A stretch of DNA of 64,000 bases from Pseudoneurospora amorphoporcata (Eukaryota > Ascomycota > Sordariomycetes > Sordariales > Sordariaceae): positions 62,001 through 126,000 of the forward strand of contig MU859068.1 of assembly GCA_033297205.1 (NCBI GenBank). The letters are read 5' to 3'. The notes beneath the pieces were generated by a model. It did no database searches and was not told the origin of the DNA. It was given only the letters and a program-made list of their open reading frames with translations. Numbering within the stretch: the stretch's first letter is position 1; each line of letters begins with the position of its first letter. The position numbers and the translations under genes were made by a program. Positions 51,978 through 63,040 of the stretch are shown here, in pieces.

Positions 51978-54725
51978 TCACGGCCCCCCACCATGCCCAT
52001 GCCCCTCCTCCTCACTCCTCAACCCAGCATACTCCGTTCCCTGATTAGCCGTACTCAACCTTGCACAGAGACTCAACAACACCACCGTCTCCGTCGCCGC
52101 ATAGTGATTCAGCGCATCCAGCAGAATCTGCAAATGTCGACTAAAGTTGCTTTCCCACTTCCTAATTACCTCGAACAGCTCGTTCATCCTCGTTTCTGGG
52201 TTTTTGTCACTATCCATATTTGTGTCGCCTCCTCCATCTTTTGATGATGTTGCTTGTTGTTGTTTTCGTTCTCCCCGCATGACGAGGAACTGTCGCCATT
52301 GGTCGTCCGTCATGTTACCGGGTTTGGTGTTGCCTGTTAGGTCCGGATCCGACTTTTCGAGCTCTCGTGAGAGCCAGTTGGTGTAGGTGGCGAAGATGGA
52401 GCAGGTTTGCATTAGTTTGGAGTGGATCTGGGGTTCCGTCGTTAGTCGCGATAGATGAATGAAAAAGAGGGAAAGGAAAAGACATACCCTTAACAACTTG
52501 CTGTTCGTCAACATGCACTCCTTCAAGCAAGTGTCCAGGAAATCCACATGTTCCTGCATCAACCCATCGACGGTATGAGGCTTCTTGGAATACGATACCC
52601 TGGGCGTAGAGGTGCCGTCTGGTGTTGTTACCCCAGCACAGTTGTTTTCAATATCCCGAAGCGTGTTCATCAGCTTCTGCCAGTTCGGCTCGATTACCTC
52701 GGCAGTGCAAAAGTAAAGCAGCTGCTGAACGAATACAAGCATGCGAGCTCGCAGTGTCCATACCCTCCGCTTCCATATCTCCAACATACGGTGAGATGAA
52801 CGGTGTGTCCAGGCCGTGCCGCTTGCATGAGTATACCATGTTACCGAGAGTTGTGTCTCGAGATAGCGCAGTGATAAAAGGTAGCGGAACAACGCCTGAT
52901 AACGCCATATTGTCTTCCTGCTAATAACAAGAGACACTGGGAAAGGAACGGTGTAGTCGAGCTGTAGGGAGGTGAATCCAGTGGCGTTTTTGTCACCTTC
53001 CAACGGCTGATTTGATGTGAGCTGAAGCGCCTCGCCTTGCTCGATACCGGTAATGTTGACGACACGCTGAAGGGACTTGAGCAGCGTGATCTCGTTCATC
53101 TCCACCTTGACATCCTCCTTGAACTTGTCAAGACAGACTATGCTTCCCGGCTGTCGTAGGACCAAGTCGAGCAAAGACTGTAGCTTGCCAGTGTTCACCA
53201 CCTTGACGGGCTTTCGTAGTTCCGACGTTCCTAGTTCCAGGAAGTAGTTGAAATAATCCGATGGGTCGAGGAAAAAGTAATGCTTCAGCGATCTTAGTCG
53301 CGCCGGCAGCTCGTGGGTGGTAAGAAGCAACTGCATTAGCGATCCGTTCGCATGAGCGTAGGCGTTGCTTACGTTCTCCAGAAATCTGCTGTCGTCGAAG
53401 GAGGTTGGTACGTCCTGCATCTTGCGACTAACATCGACGCCTCCGCACTCTCGAACAACGTTTAGGTATTTGCCAGCAAGCAAAACCTTGTCCTTGACGG
53501 CCTCCAATTGAGGTGGCACGTCGTGATCTCGTATAGTATATCGCCTTTCCCAGTATTCGTCGGTATAATCCTGCTCTAACCGTTCTCTGCGAATGCTCTT
53601 TTGTTCTTTGATCAAAAACTCGGAATGTGGGTCGTTGATGCTTCCGTGGTGTAGCCACTCGTTCAACATTGCCATATATGGACGGCTTGCGTCCCGTAGT
53701 AGAGTCGTGAGTAATACCCTTGCGGACGGATCTCCAGACAACGACTCCAGTCTCTTGGTTATCAGTCCCAACACCACGCCTCCCTTGCATATCTTCTTGC
53801 CCGTCATGTTCCCCGGTACAAGGTCACCGCCATCTCTCAGCTGCTCGATGATGTGATCGAAGTCGTCGTCCGAACTATCGCTCGATTCGTCCGTATCATC
53901 GTCCAGGAGCGCATTCCGCTTTAGTAGTTCCAAGGCCAGCCCATACATGTGAGCCATCAGATGGCTGCTAGGAAGGATGTGAACGTTGAGCTGCTGTAAC
54001 GTGAAGTTTTTGTCGTTGAGAAACTGTGTTTCCAGCTGGACGACCATAACGAGGTACTCGTGCAAATATCTCCGTATCGAGGCGCACAATGCGTGGTTGA
54101 CGGCGCCGAATTCCTCACGACTCTGAACATCGACAAAGGTCTCAAGCGCCGTGTAGTGGGAAGCCATGCGCAACATGGATTGTGTAAGGTCCAGCAAGCT
54201 GGGATCCAGCCCAGGTAGGATGCGCCATTGTGGCCCCGACAAGCGGTCTCGTTCCTCGTATGGATTATAGCCTTTGGCGAATCGGATGTACTGTCCCTCA
54301 AAGCCCATAAACACGAAGAGGAGGTCCTCGATCATGGCAGCCTCCTGCGCATTGAGTGACAGCTCGGCAAGCGGTCGCGGCTGTAGTGCCTGAGGTGCGG
54401 ACGAAGCAACTGGCGTTATAGAGACTCGCGAGGCCAAAGGTGCCGATGTGTGAGACAGGAGAGAAGCAGCGGGTTCCCAAGGGGCCGGCGGTGGTTGTTC
54501 AGCAGCGCGGCTGTCTCCTCTTGTCGCCCTCGACTCGACATTGCGTGGTCTTGACTTGAGGTTGTCGCTACCAGCACTGAGGGGGTCGGCGTTTCTGCCG
54601 GATCTTGTCATGGTAGGTTCGCGTGTTATCACGTGGACTTTGGTTGGGCGGCGCTCATTGACGAGGGTTCTGCTGGTGGGATGGGTCGGAGCCAAGGTTG
54701 CTGATGATCCCATTGCGGACGTCAA
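51978..54725 (-). CDS. gamma-tubulin complex component GCP2/Spc97-like
   Basis: GCP2 pairs with GCP3 to hold gamma-tubulin at the spindle pole body and nucleate microtubules. The frame is open for 915 codons, but a 60-base intron lies at 52428-52487 (GTATGT, branch GACTAAC, CCCCAG). Because 60 is divisible by three, the frame stays open if it is kept; removal gives 895 residues and the natural join NSKLLRIHSKLMQTCSIFAT. The N-terminal 125 residues are Ser/Arg/Pro-rich. The Spc97/Spc98 GRIP1 region starts at AAMIEDLLFVFMGFEGQYIR and runs through YTALETFVDVQSREE, YLVMVVQLETQFLN and LLTTLLRDASRPYMAMLNEW. GRIP2, which contacts gamma-tubulin, includes SLRSLKHYFFLDPSDYFNYF-like sequence (about residue 470) and LDYTVPFPVSLVISRKTIWR. 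Symbol conventions differ (spc97, alp4, gcp2), so none is given. Confidence 0.92.
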   Translation of the reverse strand: MTSAMGSSATLAPTHPTSRTLVNERRPTKVHVITREPTMTRSGRNADPLSAGSDNLKSRPRNVESRATRGDSRAAEQPPPAPWEPAASLLSHTSAPLASRVSITPVASSAPQALQPRPLAELSLNAQEAAMIEDLLFVFMGFEGQYIRFAKGYNPYEERDRLSGPQWRILPGLDPSLLDLTQSMLRMASHYTALETFVDVQSREEFGAVNHALCASIRRYLHEYLVMVVQLETQFLNDKNFTLQQLNVHILPSSHLMAHMYGLALELLKRNALLDDDTDESSDSSDDDFDHIIEQLRDGGDLVPGNMTGKKICKGGVVLGLITKRLESLSGDPSARVLLTTLLRDASRPYMAMLNEWLHHGSINDPHSEFLIKEQKSIRRERLEQDYTDEYWERRYTIRDHDVPPQLEAVKDKVLLAGKYLNVVRECGGVDVSRKMQDVPTSFDDSRFLENVSNAYAHANGSLMQLLLTTHELPARLRSLKHYFFLDPSDYFNYFLELGTSELRKPVKVVNTGKLQSLLDLVLRQPGSIVCLDKFKEDVKVEMNEITLLKSLQRVVNITGIEQGEALQLTSNQPLEGDKNATGFTSLQLDYTVPFPVSLVISRKTIWRYQALFRYLLSLRYLETQLSVTWYTHASGTAWTHRSSHRMLEIWKRRVWTLRARMLVFVQQLLYFCTAEVIEPNWQKLMNTLRDIENNCAGVTTPDGTSTPRVSYSKKPHTVDGLMQEHVDFLDTCLKECMLTNSKLLRVCLFLSLFFIHLSRLTTEPQIHSKLMQTCSIFATYTNWLSRELEKSDPDLTGNTKPGNMTDDQWRQFLVMRGERKQQQATSSKDGGGDTNMDSDKNPETRMNELFEVIRKWESNFSRHLQILLDALNHYAATETVVLLSLCARLSTANQGTEYAGLRSEEEGHGHGGGP

Positions 54726-55631
54726 TCTGGCGGCGGTGCGGTCGGGGAAGTGGGAGAGCGTTATCGATAGAGGTATGTTTGGCGGTTCGTGGCCATGTAC
54801 GACGATCTCGCGCGTCCTATCGTGCCTCGCTGGACTTGATCTGGGGTCGGGCGTATCTGGCCTGGGCTTGGTGGTGAAGGCTGACGGTCTGAGACCCGGT
54901 GATGTTGACCCCTTCTAAGGGTACATTATCTTTGGACTTTAGCTTGTCAGCCTTATGATTGATGGTTGAACGTATGGTCGATGTAGTTGTTGTCGGGAAT
55001 CTGCCGGGCAACAACAGGGTTGTCCTGCAAGGAGACGTTCGATATGGAAATGGGGGAGGAATGCAGAAGGTAGGTAGGTAAAAGTAGCAATCGCAGTCAA
55101 ACACTGAGAGGATGCCGTCCCGTTGGGTGAGGTGTTGAAGTGCCGGCGGCGGAAGACGCTTGCAACTGAAGTGACGCGACAAGCAACAATTGGACGCGTT
55201 ACCAAAAGGGAGGACCCGCAACTGCCCGCCAAGCAAGCCGTTTCAGTGGGCGTCACAGGGAGGGGCACCCACCTGAGGGGTTCCCCCAGCCGCTGTCTTT
55301 TGCTGGGGAAGGTACCTACGTACCTGCAAGTACCTTTCGGGACAGGGTGCAGGAGCTTCGTCGGCCTGTCGTGCCTGGAGCTTCCATTCCTATCCACTGC
55401 TTGACGTCGGTCGCAGTTCAGGCCTATCCAAACCACCACGGCACATCTCTCCCAAAACATAACAACCACTCACATCACCAGTCCTCAACTTTAAGACCCT
55501 CAACGGCAATACCATCTTTTCGACCGTCACAAACCAAGCCCGGCGCATAATCAGCAAACCCAGGCGTAACCCCGACTGCAGCACATCCCGGTCCCCCCTC
55601 CCCACTCGAGCTCCTCCTCAACACCGTCAAG
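54726..55631. promoter_or_regulatory. divergent promoter region between GCP2 and pup2
   Basis: These 906 bases hold both promoters. The 180 bases before the pup2 ATG are C- and A-rich. I identify no specific regulatory element with confidence. Confidence 0.5.
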
Positions 55632-56474
55632 ATGTTTATGGCAAGGTCTGAATACGGTATGTGACTACCGCCCTCAACTTGCCATTACAAGCTTGAACAT
55701 CAGTGGATGAGTTATACCAAACACTATGGACTGAAGGCTGACCTGCTTGCGCACGTCCAGATCGGGGTATCAAGTAAGTGACATACGAACGCCTCTTACA
55801 GCTACGCTCACTTGTCCGCGTCTTACGGCCTTCCCCTCCTCCGACATGTTACCACCTCAATACCACATCCGACCACGCATCCACTCGCACAACAAGACAA
55901 GAACTAACACCATGCCTATAGCACCTTCTCCCCCGAAGGCCGCCTCTTCCAAGTCGAGTACTCCCTCGAGGCCATCAAGCTCGGCTCCACGGCCATCGGC
56001 GTCGCCACCAGTGAGGGCGTGATCCTCGGCGTTGAGAAGCGCGTGACCTCGACCCTTTTGGAGACCTCGTCAGTCGAGAAGATCGTCGAGATCGACCGGC
56101 ACATCGGGTGCGCCATGTCGGGCCTCCAAGCCGACGCGCGCTCAATGATCGAGCACGCCCGCGTCGAGTGCCAGAGCCACGCCTTCCACTACAACGAGAA
56201 GCTGCGGGTCGAGAGCTGCACGCAGGCCATCTGCGACCTGGCCCTGCGCTTCGGCGAGAGTGCCGACGGCGAGGAGAGCGTCATGTCCCGCCCTTTCGGT
56301 GTGGCGCTGCTGATTGCGGGGTATGATGAGGACGGTCCCAGTCTGTACCATGCCGAGCCGTCGGGAACGTTTTATCGCTATGATGCGAAGGCGATTGGAA
56401 GCGGTAGCGAGGGCGCGCAGGCCGAGTTGCAGAATGAGTATCACAAGGTGGGTGGTCACGATCCTGAGACACAG

Positions 56475-56512
<38 letters not shown>

Positions 56513-56717
56513 GCCTACTGACTGATCCTTCTGACTTATACAGTCCCTCACCATCCAAGACGCCGAGACACTCGTCCTCAAGACGCTCAAGCAGGTCATG
56601 GAGGAGAAGCTCGATGCCAAGAACGTGCAGCTGGCGAGCGTCACCAAGGAGAAGGGCTTCAGGATATACACAGACGACGAGATGGCCGCTGTTGTTGCGC
56701 GGTTGCCCGCCAACTAA
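55632..56717 (+). CDS. pup2: 20S proteasome alpha-5 subunit (Pup2/PSMA5)
   Basis: Alpha-5 is one of the seven alpha subunits forming the outer rings of the 20S proteasome and gating entry. Four exons, 55632-55656 (25 bases), 55761-55773 (13 bases), 55922-56447 and 56544-56717, give 245 residues, the usual length. Phases are 1, 2 and 0. The two tiny exons rebuild the conserved start MFMARSEYDRGINTFSPEGR. The proteasome alpha signature follows (FQVEYSLEAIKLGSTAIGVA), then VEKIVEIDRHIGCAMSGLQA, ARVECQSHAFHYNE, SRPFGVALLIAGYD and SGTFYRYDAKAIGSGSEGAQ. The C-terminus is YTDDEMAAVVARLPAN. Alpha subunits lack the catalytic threonine, as here. Intron 3 contains a 33-base TA repeat. A 13-base exon is small enough to be missed by most gene finders. 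Confidence 0.95.
56476..56508. repeat. (TA)n microsatellite in pup2 intron 3
   Basis: Sixteen or so TA units lie in the third intron, between the GTGGGT donor at 56448 and the CAG acceptor at 56543. Confidence 0.95.
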
Positions 56718-57295
56718 GGAAACAAGCCATGTTTGTTGCTGAAGGGGACCGAGAGTAAAGCATAGCTGGTGATAGCAGGCGAACAGCAGTATCTCCCGGT
56801 TTTGATACGAGAACTGTCTTAATGAATCGAATCCAACTGATGTTTATCAAGTATCCTTGGTGGTCGGTACACTCCGCTTGCCCCCTTTCATGACCATATG
56901 CGAATGATCAACTGTCAATCTGCAATGGACAAAAGCGTGCGAGAGTAACGACCTGAAAGTCGGTCGATAGCCAACACACGGTTCATTTAACACCATCTCT
57001 CGGACTGGCTTCTGTTACAGTACATTTCCCTCCAAGCCATTCATGATGTCCGCTATACCCTCGCTCGCTCCTAAAGTCCGCTTGTTCATATTTCCCAACC
57101 CACCCTCAACTCCACAATTATTCAAGTTACCTATCCCCATGCCCTCGTTCCCTCAACCCATTTCATCCATCCCCTTTCCCCTACCCAAAAGTACCCCCGT
57201 CAAAGTCTCCAACCCTACCCCCAACTTTCATTTCCCAATCGGTCCCATCCTTCCTTTTCCCTCACTTCCCCCTTCCTATCTCCCTTACTAGCCTC
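56718..57295. other. convergent 3' region between pup2 and the second zinc-cluster gene
   Basis: These 578 bases are pyrimidine-rich on the plus strand from about 57040 on. A plus-strand frame at 57043-57291 encodes only Pro/Phe/Ser-rich sequence and is not considered a gene. Confidence 0.6.
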
Positions 57296-60200
57296 TTACT
57301 CCCCCTCACTCAAATCCAACCGATCCAAATCTTGTTCCACCGTGAGTAATCCCAGCGCAAAATGCGCAATTTCCGTCCTCGCCAGCACCAATCTATTATC
57401 GCCCGCCTGCTGCTCCCGCATCTTCTTATCGATTCTGCGGGGTCTCATCCAAACGGGTAAACTCGAAGGGAAGATCTTGTCGAGTTCGGGCGGGCGACGA
57501 TAAGGTGGACCCCGCCCCATCTCGGCGGCTTTCATCCACCCCGACTCGCACCCGTCGGCGATCTGGCGGGCGGATTGCCAACCGGTTAGACGGGCGATGT
57601 CGTGCAGGCGGGAGATCAGCCAGTGGCGTTGGGGGGGAGATTGGAACTGTTTTATTTTGGTTGGTTAGTTTGGCTGGGGAGGAAAGGGGGAAGGGGAAGT
57701 AGAAGGGGGGTAAGCGTACCTGAATACCAGCAACAAACAAACAAAACCCACTCTCAATAAACGCCGCCCCGACCATCGTACTAACAGCACTAACATGGCT
57801 CGTATCCTCATGCAGTCCCGCCGCGATCCTCGCAATGGTATTAGCCCACGGCGCCGTCTGCTGCGCGCTCATACCCGCAGCAATCATCGCCACCGGCGGC
57901 ATTGAAGGGTGCGCCCTTTGCAGCGCTATCAGTCCCATGTAGTAATTCATCCATATCCCGGCAATAGAATAAGTCCTATACATCAGGGCCGGCCCAAAGG
58001 GCGTATTTTCGGGAGTGGCTAGGTCCGGCCCCATGGGCTCAAAGTCCGGACCCAAGTGGGAGCGGAAGAGTTCGAAGGCGGCGCGAATCTCTTCCCATTC
58101 GCCGAAGGCGGCGAGGGTCGCCGTGTCGTAGTCAATGTCTTCGGATGTTTCGGTGTCGGGGGTTTGGTCGCGGGGCGGGGAGAAACCTTGCGGGGGAACG
58201 AACTTGCCGCCTTTGGTGGGCATGAGGCCGGCGAAGAGAGGGGGCGATTGGCCGCGCCCGGCGGAGGATGGGGGGCCGCCTTGGGGTGGACCGGTGGGAC
58301 CGGGAGGAGAACCACCTTGGCCCTGGGGCATTTGGCCTGCACCTGGTGATGGTGGTGGTGGTGGTGGTCCTCCTTGGCCGGGCGGGCCTTGTCCTGGTGG
58401 TCCTCGGCCTCGTCCGGCGCTGCCCGGGGGACCACCGGCTCGACGAGCTTTTCGCTTGCGAGCTAGGTCTCGGGAGGCGAAGTTGGCTACCCGGCCGAGG
58501 AGGAGCATCATGTGGTCGAAGGTGCCGTAGCTGAGGGATGATTAACATGGACACTGAAGTAAGGTATGGGGGCACAGGGCTCAGCTTACATGGCATCCAT
58601 CCTCCCGCACTCTCCTCTCGGCGCACATTGAGCCCATTGCTCATACGGCATACTATTTGTTCATCGTCGTCAGCAAGTTGTCTTGTCATGTCCCATCAGC
58701 AACAAAACTCACAATAACCTCGTCCCACCCAAAATACTCTGATAAACATCCATCTTACAATACCACCAATACAGATCCCTCAGCTGCTGATAAGTCTCGA
58801 TATCCTTCTCCGTATACGGCCTCTTCTTGCTAGCCACCTCCGGATCATAAGTAACCTTCCTGCCCATCAGCTGGCTAATCAGCTCCGTATCGACCTCGTA
58901 CAGCGTGAGGTCGGGATCAAGCGGATCACCAGCAGTAGCAGTGGGATCCGGATGGCCCATCCAGGGGTGTCCGACGAGCCCGGCTTGTCGTCGTTCTCGT
59001 TGATGGGCAAAGATCTCCTTGGTCATCTTCGACAAGGGAATCTCCTTCATGATGGCCCGCGCCCCCCACATGTGTCGACACCACTTGTCGTGGTCCGAGT
59101 TCCAGACTTCGTAGTAGCCGAGCAGAAGGGTGGCGGCGAGCGTGGCGGGTTGGGTGCGCCGGCTGGCGCTTTGGTAGTTTCGGGCGATTCGGCGGAGAGA
59201 GAGGTGGTAGTGCTTCATGGCAGCTGTGGCGGGGACGCGGGCTAGGTTGGCTATTTGCAGACCGGCTAGGGCGAGGATGGCTTGCATGAGGGCCGGGTGG
59301 TTGAAGGCCATGATGGGGAACGTGTAGGTCCAGATGTGTTGCCTGATTTTGGGCACTGGTTGGCCCTGGAACATGGGTGTGGGATCGAACGGATGTCTTT
59401 CGTAGAGGGACATGCTCTGCCCGGTGACGTTGACGAAATACCAAAATACCGCTGCAGTCTGGGAGTCGTTCAGGGGCGAGCTCATGGACGAGGGTATGTA
59501 CGTTTGTAAGACGTTCAGCTCCGGGAACCCAGCCACGGTCCTCATCCGAACACCGTAGACGTCCGCAGTGACTTCCAGCCGCCTGGCCACGTGGATACCG
59601 AGGTCATTAGACTCGAGATGCGCATCGTGGACATTCATGGGTATGTCGTCGTCTTCCGAGTCGGCCATGGACGCCTCATCGTCAGACTGCCAATACATTC
59701 CCTCCTTAACGAAGCCATGAACGCCAAGTTGTAGCCCATCCTCTTCAAAGATACGGCGGTGTTGTTTAGGTGTCGGTGTCCACGTCTGGCTGTAGTTGGA
59801 TGATCCTGCCTCAATCACCTGGTTTGGGTCAAAGCCATGAGTCGGAGACATCAACTGGAAGATATTCTCGTGTGCATGTTGAGGGAGGTAGCCTGGCGGT
59901 GGCGGAGGGCCAACCGAAGAGATGCTTTGGCTGGGGCTCGGCAGTTGCCCATAGAGAGATGTTTGTAAAGCCGGACCTCCAGCTTGAGCGGCCAGAAAGG
60001 GGTCGTGTGCCTGACGTGGTTGTGGGGTTGCAAAGGACATGGGCACCGTGTCAGTAAAATCGACTTGCGGTGGCTTTGGAGCAATAGCAGCAAGTGGTCC
60101 TTGTTGTGTTGCTGCTTTTGCCTGCGTAGCCGTCAGAGGAGCACCGATAGGTTGGTTTCGGTTCTGCTGATGGTAGACGGGGTGCCCAAAGTGAGCGGGG

Positions 60201-60600
60201 CCATGGCCGTAAGATCCCAGAGGCTCCTTGAAAGTGAGTCGTCGGTTGTAGCCTTCACATTGTCTCTTGGATTTGGTGCAGTTGTTACAGATCGGCTTGG
60301 CTTCGTCACATTTGATGCGTCGCTTTCGACAAGCTATGGGCGTGTCAGCAATCAGAAGCAGCAGCGGCTTGGGGTGCGTATTGCAGCCTCGGAATATCAC
60401 CTACTTAGACAACCAGTCTTTGTTCTCGTCCTAACTGAAGCCTTCTTTGCGGGATTCTCTTGGCTGCCCGATGCTGCCGTACCGGTACCGGCACTTGCAG
60501 AAGCGCCAGTGCCCGTGCTGGCTTTGGATGAGGATGCTGGCGGCTTCGTTTCCGGAGAGCAGATTCCCTCTGGAGAACCTCCAGGCCCGGTGGAGTCCAT
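57296..60600 (-). CDS. large Zn2Cys6 transcription factor with C-terminal fungal regulatory domain
   Basis: Five exons, 60405-60600, 58713-60333, 58590-58652, 57720-58530 and 57296-57646, with phases 1, 2, 2 and 0, give 1013 residues. The first intron splits the zinc cluster after its first cysteine; joining gives TGCLTCRKRRIKCDEAKPIC with C64, C67, C74, C81, C84 and C91 at exact GAL4 spacing. The linker (residues about 100-330) is Pro/Gln/His-rich. The regulatory domain includes FWYFVNVTGQSMSLYERHPF, IWTYTFPIMAFNHPALMQAI, LALAGLQIANL, HYHLSLRRIARNYQSASRRT and LLGYYEVWNSDHDKWCRHMW. A Gly/Pro-rich insertion (PPGQGPPGQGGPPPPPPSPG) interrupts the part after GRVANFASRDLARKRKARR. It is a nuclear DNA-binding protein that belongs to a widespread family in filamentous fungi. 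No target is evident from its neighbours. Confidence 0.9.
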
Positions 60601-63040
60601 GGTAAAGCTTCGTATATGGGTGTCGTATGCGATATGTCGGATGATATTGAGCTAAGAGTCTAAGAAGGTTCTGACCCTTTCATGCTATACTAGGATAGCT
60701 TTTTAAGAGTGAAAGAGCAACCTCGTCAAGTAAGACCATCAAAGTAGACCACTCAAGGTGGAGTGGCAGAGAAGTGGTGACAAGGCCGGGTGTAAAGGAA
60801 TGTTGTTACGTCTCTCCGTCTCCGAAACACCGAGCCGAAAGTCCACTCAAGTCTAGATCGGCCAGCTGAGACAAGGTGACATGTGTAAGTGACAGCGGCG
60901 AGTGGACAATAAATCTCGGCCTGTCGTGCAAAGCAGCCGGTTGCAGCAAAAGAAGAGACGGGGGAGATAGCGCAACAAGGCAGCTCGCCAAATGTGTGAG
61001 GGTGAGACACCTGGTGGAACTTGTAACCGCAATCCGGGACTCGGCCGCGAATATTGCGGACCACAAAGACCCTTCCGCCTTGTATCCGGCAGTGGGAGGT
61101 CTAGTTTCCGGAGACTACGGACCTCGGGAAAAAGGTGAGACGAATGAAGAGAGATGGGTAGGGTGCAAAAGCAGGCCACAACCTCAGCTTTGCTTTTGCC
61201 GAGGTGTCGAAGGCAGAAGAAGGCTAGACGAACGGGTAGGGCGGAGCTTGCCGTGACGAGACTGGAGTAAAGTTTAGGCTTCTCCAGGGGTATGTTTGAC
61301 TCTTCTGAGATGTACATATAGCCCGATCCAGGGCCAGCAGAGCTCTATGCAATGATTTCCAAGATGGTTTAGTAGATCAAGATTCCAAGCAGCTCTCCAC
61401 AAGCTTGGGATAGGTGTCTGGGAGCTGTGGCTAGTTGAGGCAACTAATCAGCACTCTTGTATGGATATTGTGGGTGTGGAAGACGTATAAATGGGAGGGG
61501 CGGAGAGGAAGGGGACAGTTTGTTGAGGATAGAGGTGCCTAGTGTCTTTCGAGTGATTACCTTGACTCTACCTACCTCTCTTCAGATCAAGTGAGGCATA
61601 GTTCTTGACTAGCCTCCTCAGTCGTAGCGTAGCTGGCTGAGCACGTAAACAGCGTCGTGTGTTTGGGTATCCTGGGTATCCTGGGTATCTACCGTGTGAT
61701 GTAGAGGTCGAAAGACAAGCAGACAAGGGGTTCTAGCTACATGCTTAGGGATAGCCAAACTGTGTTAGTGTAGCATCGGGCCACCTTCGGGAAGACGCCG
61801 TGGTGTGGTGGTTGGCGTATGGCATGGACGGGAGTTTTCACCGCGTTCGTTAGCCTCTCTCTGACTGACGAGACCGCGGGACCTCTTGACAGGTCATGAT
61901 CGGGGACCCAAGACAAGACGATCGCGGTGGTGACGATGACGGTCATCTTGTTGGCCTTTTTGTGTAGTGCTCTGAAAACACGAGGCACCCCGGCGATCAA
62001 GTGGACGATCAGCAGCAGGTGGAGATGCGAGAGCGAGGAGAGGTCGGCGCGGGAGGTCCCCGACTGGTGGGTACCTCTAACTGAGCTTGGCAAAGGTGGG
62101 GTGCTGTAAATCCAATGTCAGGGCACCAGCACCGGGCAAGGAACTATTCTAGGTACTGAAGACAAGCGAGGTGACAAGACGAGAAGAGAAAGACGGGACG
62201 AGAAAGCACCTTCGGTCAGTCAGTCTCAAACTTGCATTGATCGCTTCGGGTGCCACGTTCTGCAGCTCAAGTCACAAGTGACATGGAGACGGCAAGGACG
62301 GACTGACTGACTGCTTATAAAAGGATAAAGAGGTTGAAAATACATAATGAGCCAAGTACACCAAGGGTATTCAAGCCTTATGCCTGGCCTCGGGCGTTAG
62401 CTCATATAATCAGTGGTGGTTTTGAACTCTTCAGAATTTCCCAATGCCCAAGCGAGAGTCAAGATAAGGAGGTCTTATATACGTCCGAAAGAACTTGACC
62501 CATCCTGTGGTTTGGTTGCATCTCCTGCCGTCATCGGGTTGTGTATGTACCCAGGCTCCAGGGCACCGCAAACCTGGCCCGGGCATCAGTGTTCGACTGG
62601 ACTGGAAAGCAAAATCTCGGGATAATGTTACGGGAGCAACTGATGAAACTTGCATTGCGGCTCACCAATGTGCACAAGGTCACAAAGTACTGATGAATGT
62701 CCATGGACCTGGGCTTCTTATCGCAAGCTGAGCGTTGTCTGGGAAGGTTATCGATCGGGTAGGTAGTTGCCTGCCCAGCGGCGCGCAGGGACAATCGGGT
62801 GACCCTGTCTGCGGGCCGTCAAGACACCACATGCGGGGACAGTTGCTTGGGGAATTTGCAGGGGTTCTGCAATTGACGTTGCTTCCCAAAGCCAATGGCC
62901 CCACCTAAATTTTCTTCCTAGTCTGGTAGGTAAGGTAGTCTACCACAACCAAACCTTCCATCTCCGAGTTGGAACAACACAACCTCTTTATCATAATTGC
63001 CATTCACACACATAGGCTACTTCCCACACAATCAGCCACA
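60601..63040. promoter_or_regulatory. divergent intergenic region between the zinc-cluster gene and rrp8
   Basis: This 2.4 kb spacer holds two promoters. A small direct repeat (GGGTATCCT three times, 61666-61689) and CAGTCAGT-type words (about 62215-62225) are present. Small frames near 61737-62109 on both strands have no recognisable motif. I see no RNA gene. The regulator's spacer is long compared with those of the housekeeping genes here. Confidence 0.55.

Noticed and set aside
57043..57291. 82-codon plus-strand frame
   Set aside because: It is almost entirely Pro, Phe, Ser and Leu from a pyrimidine-rich 3' region.
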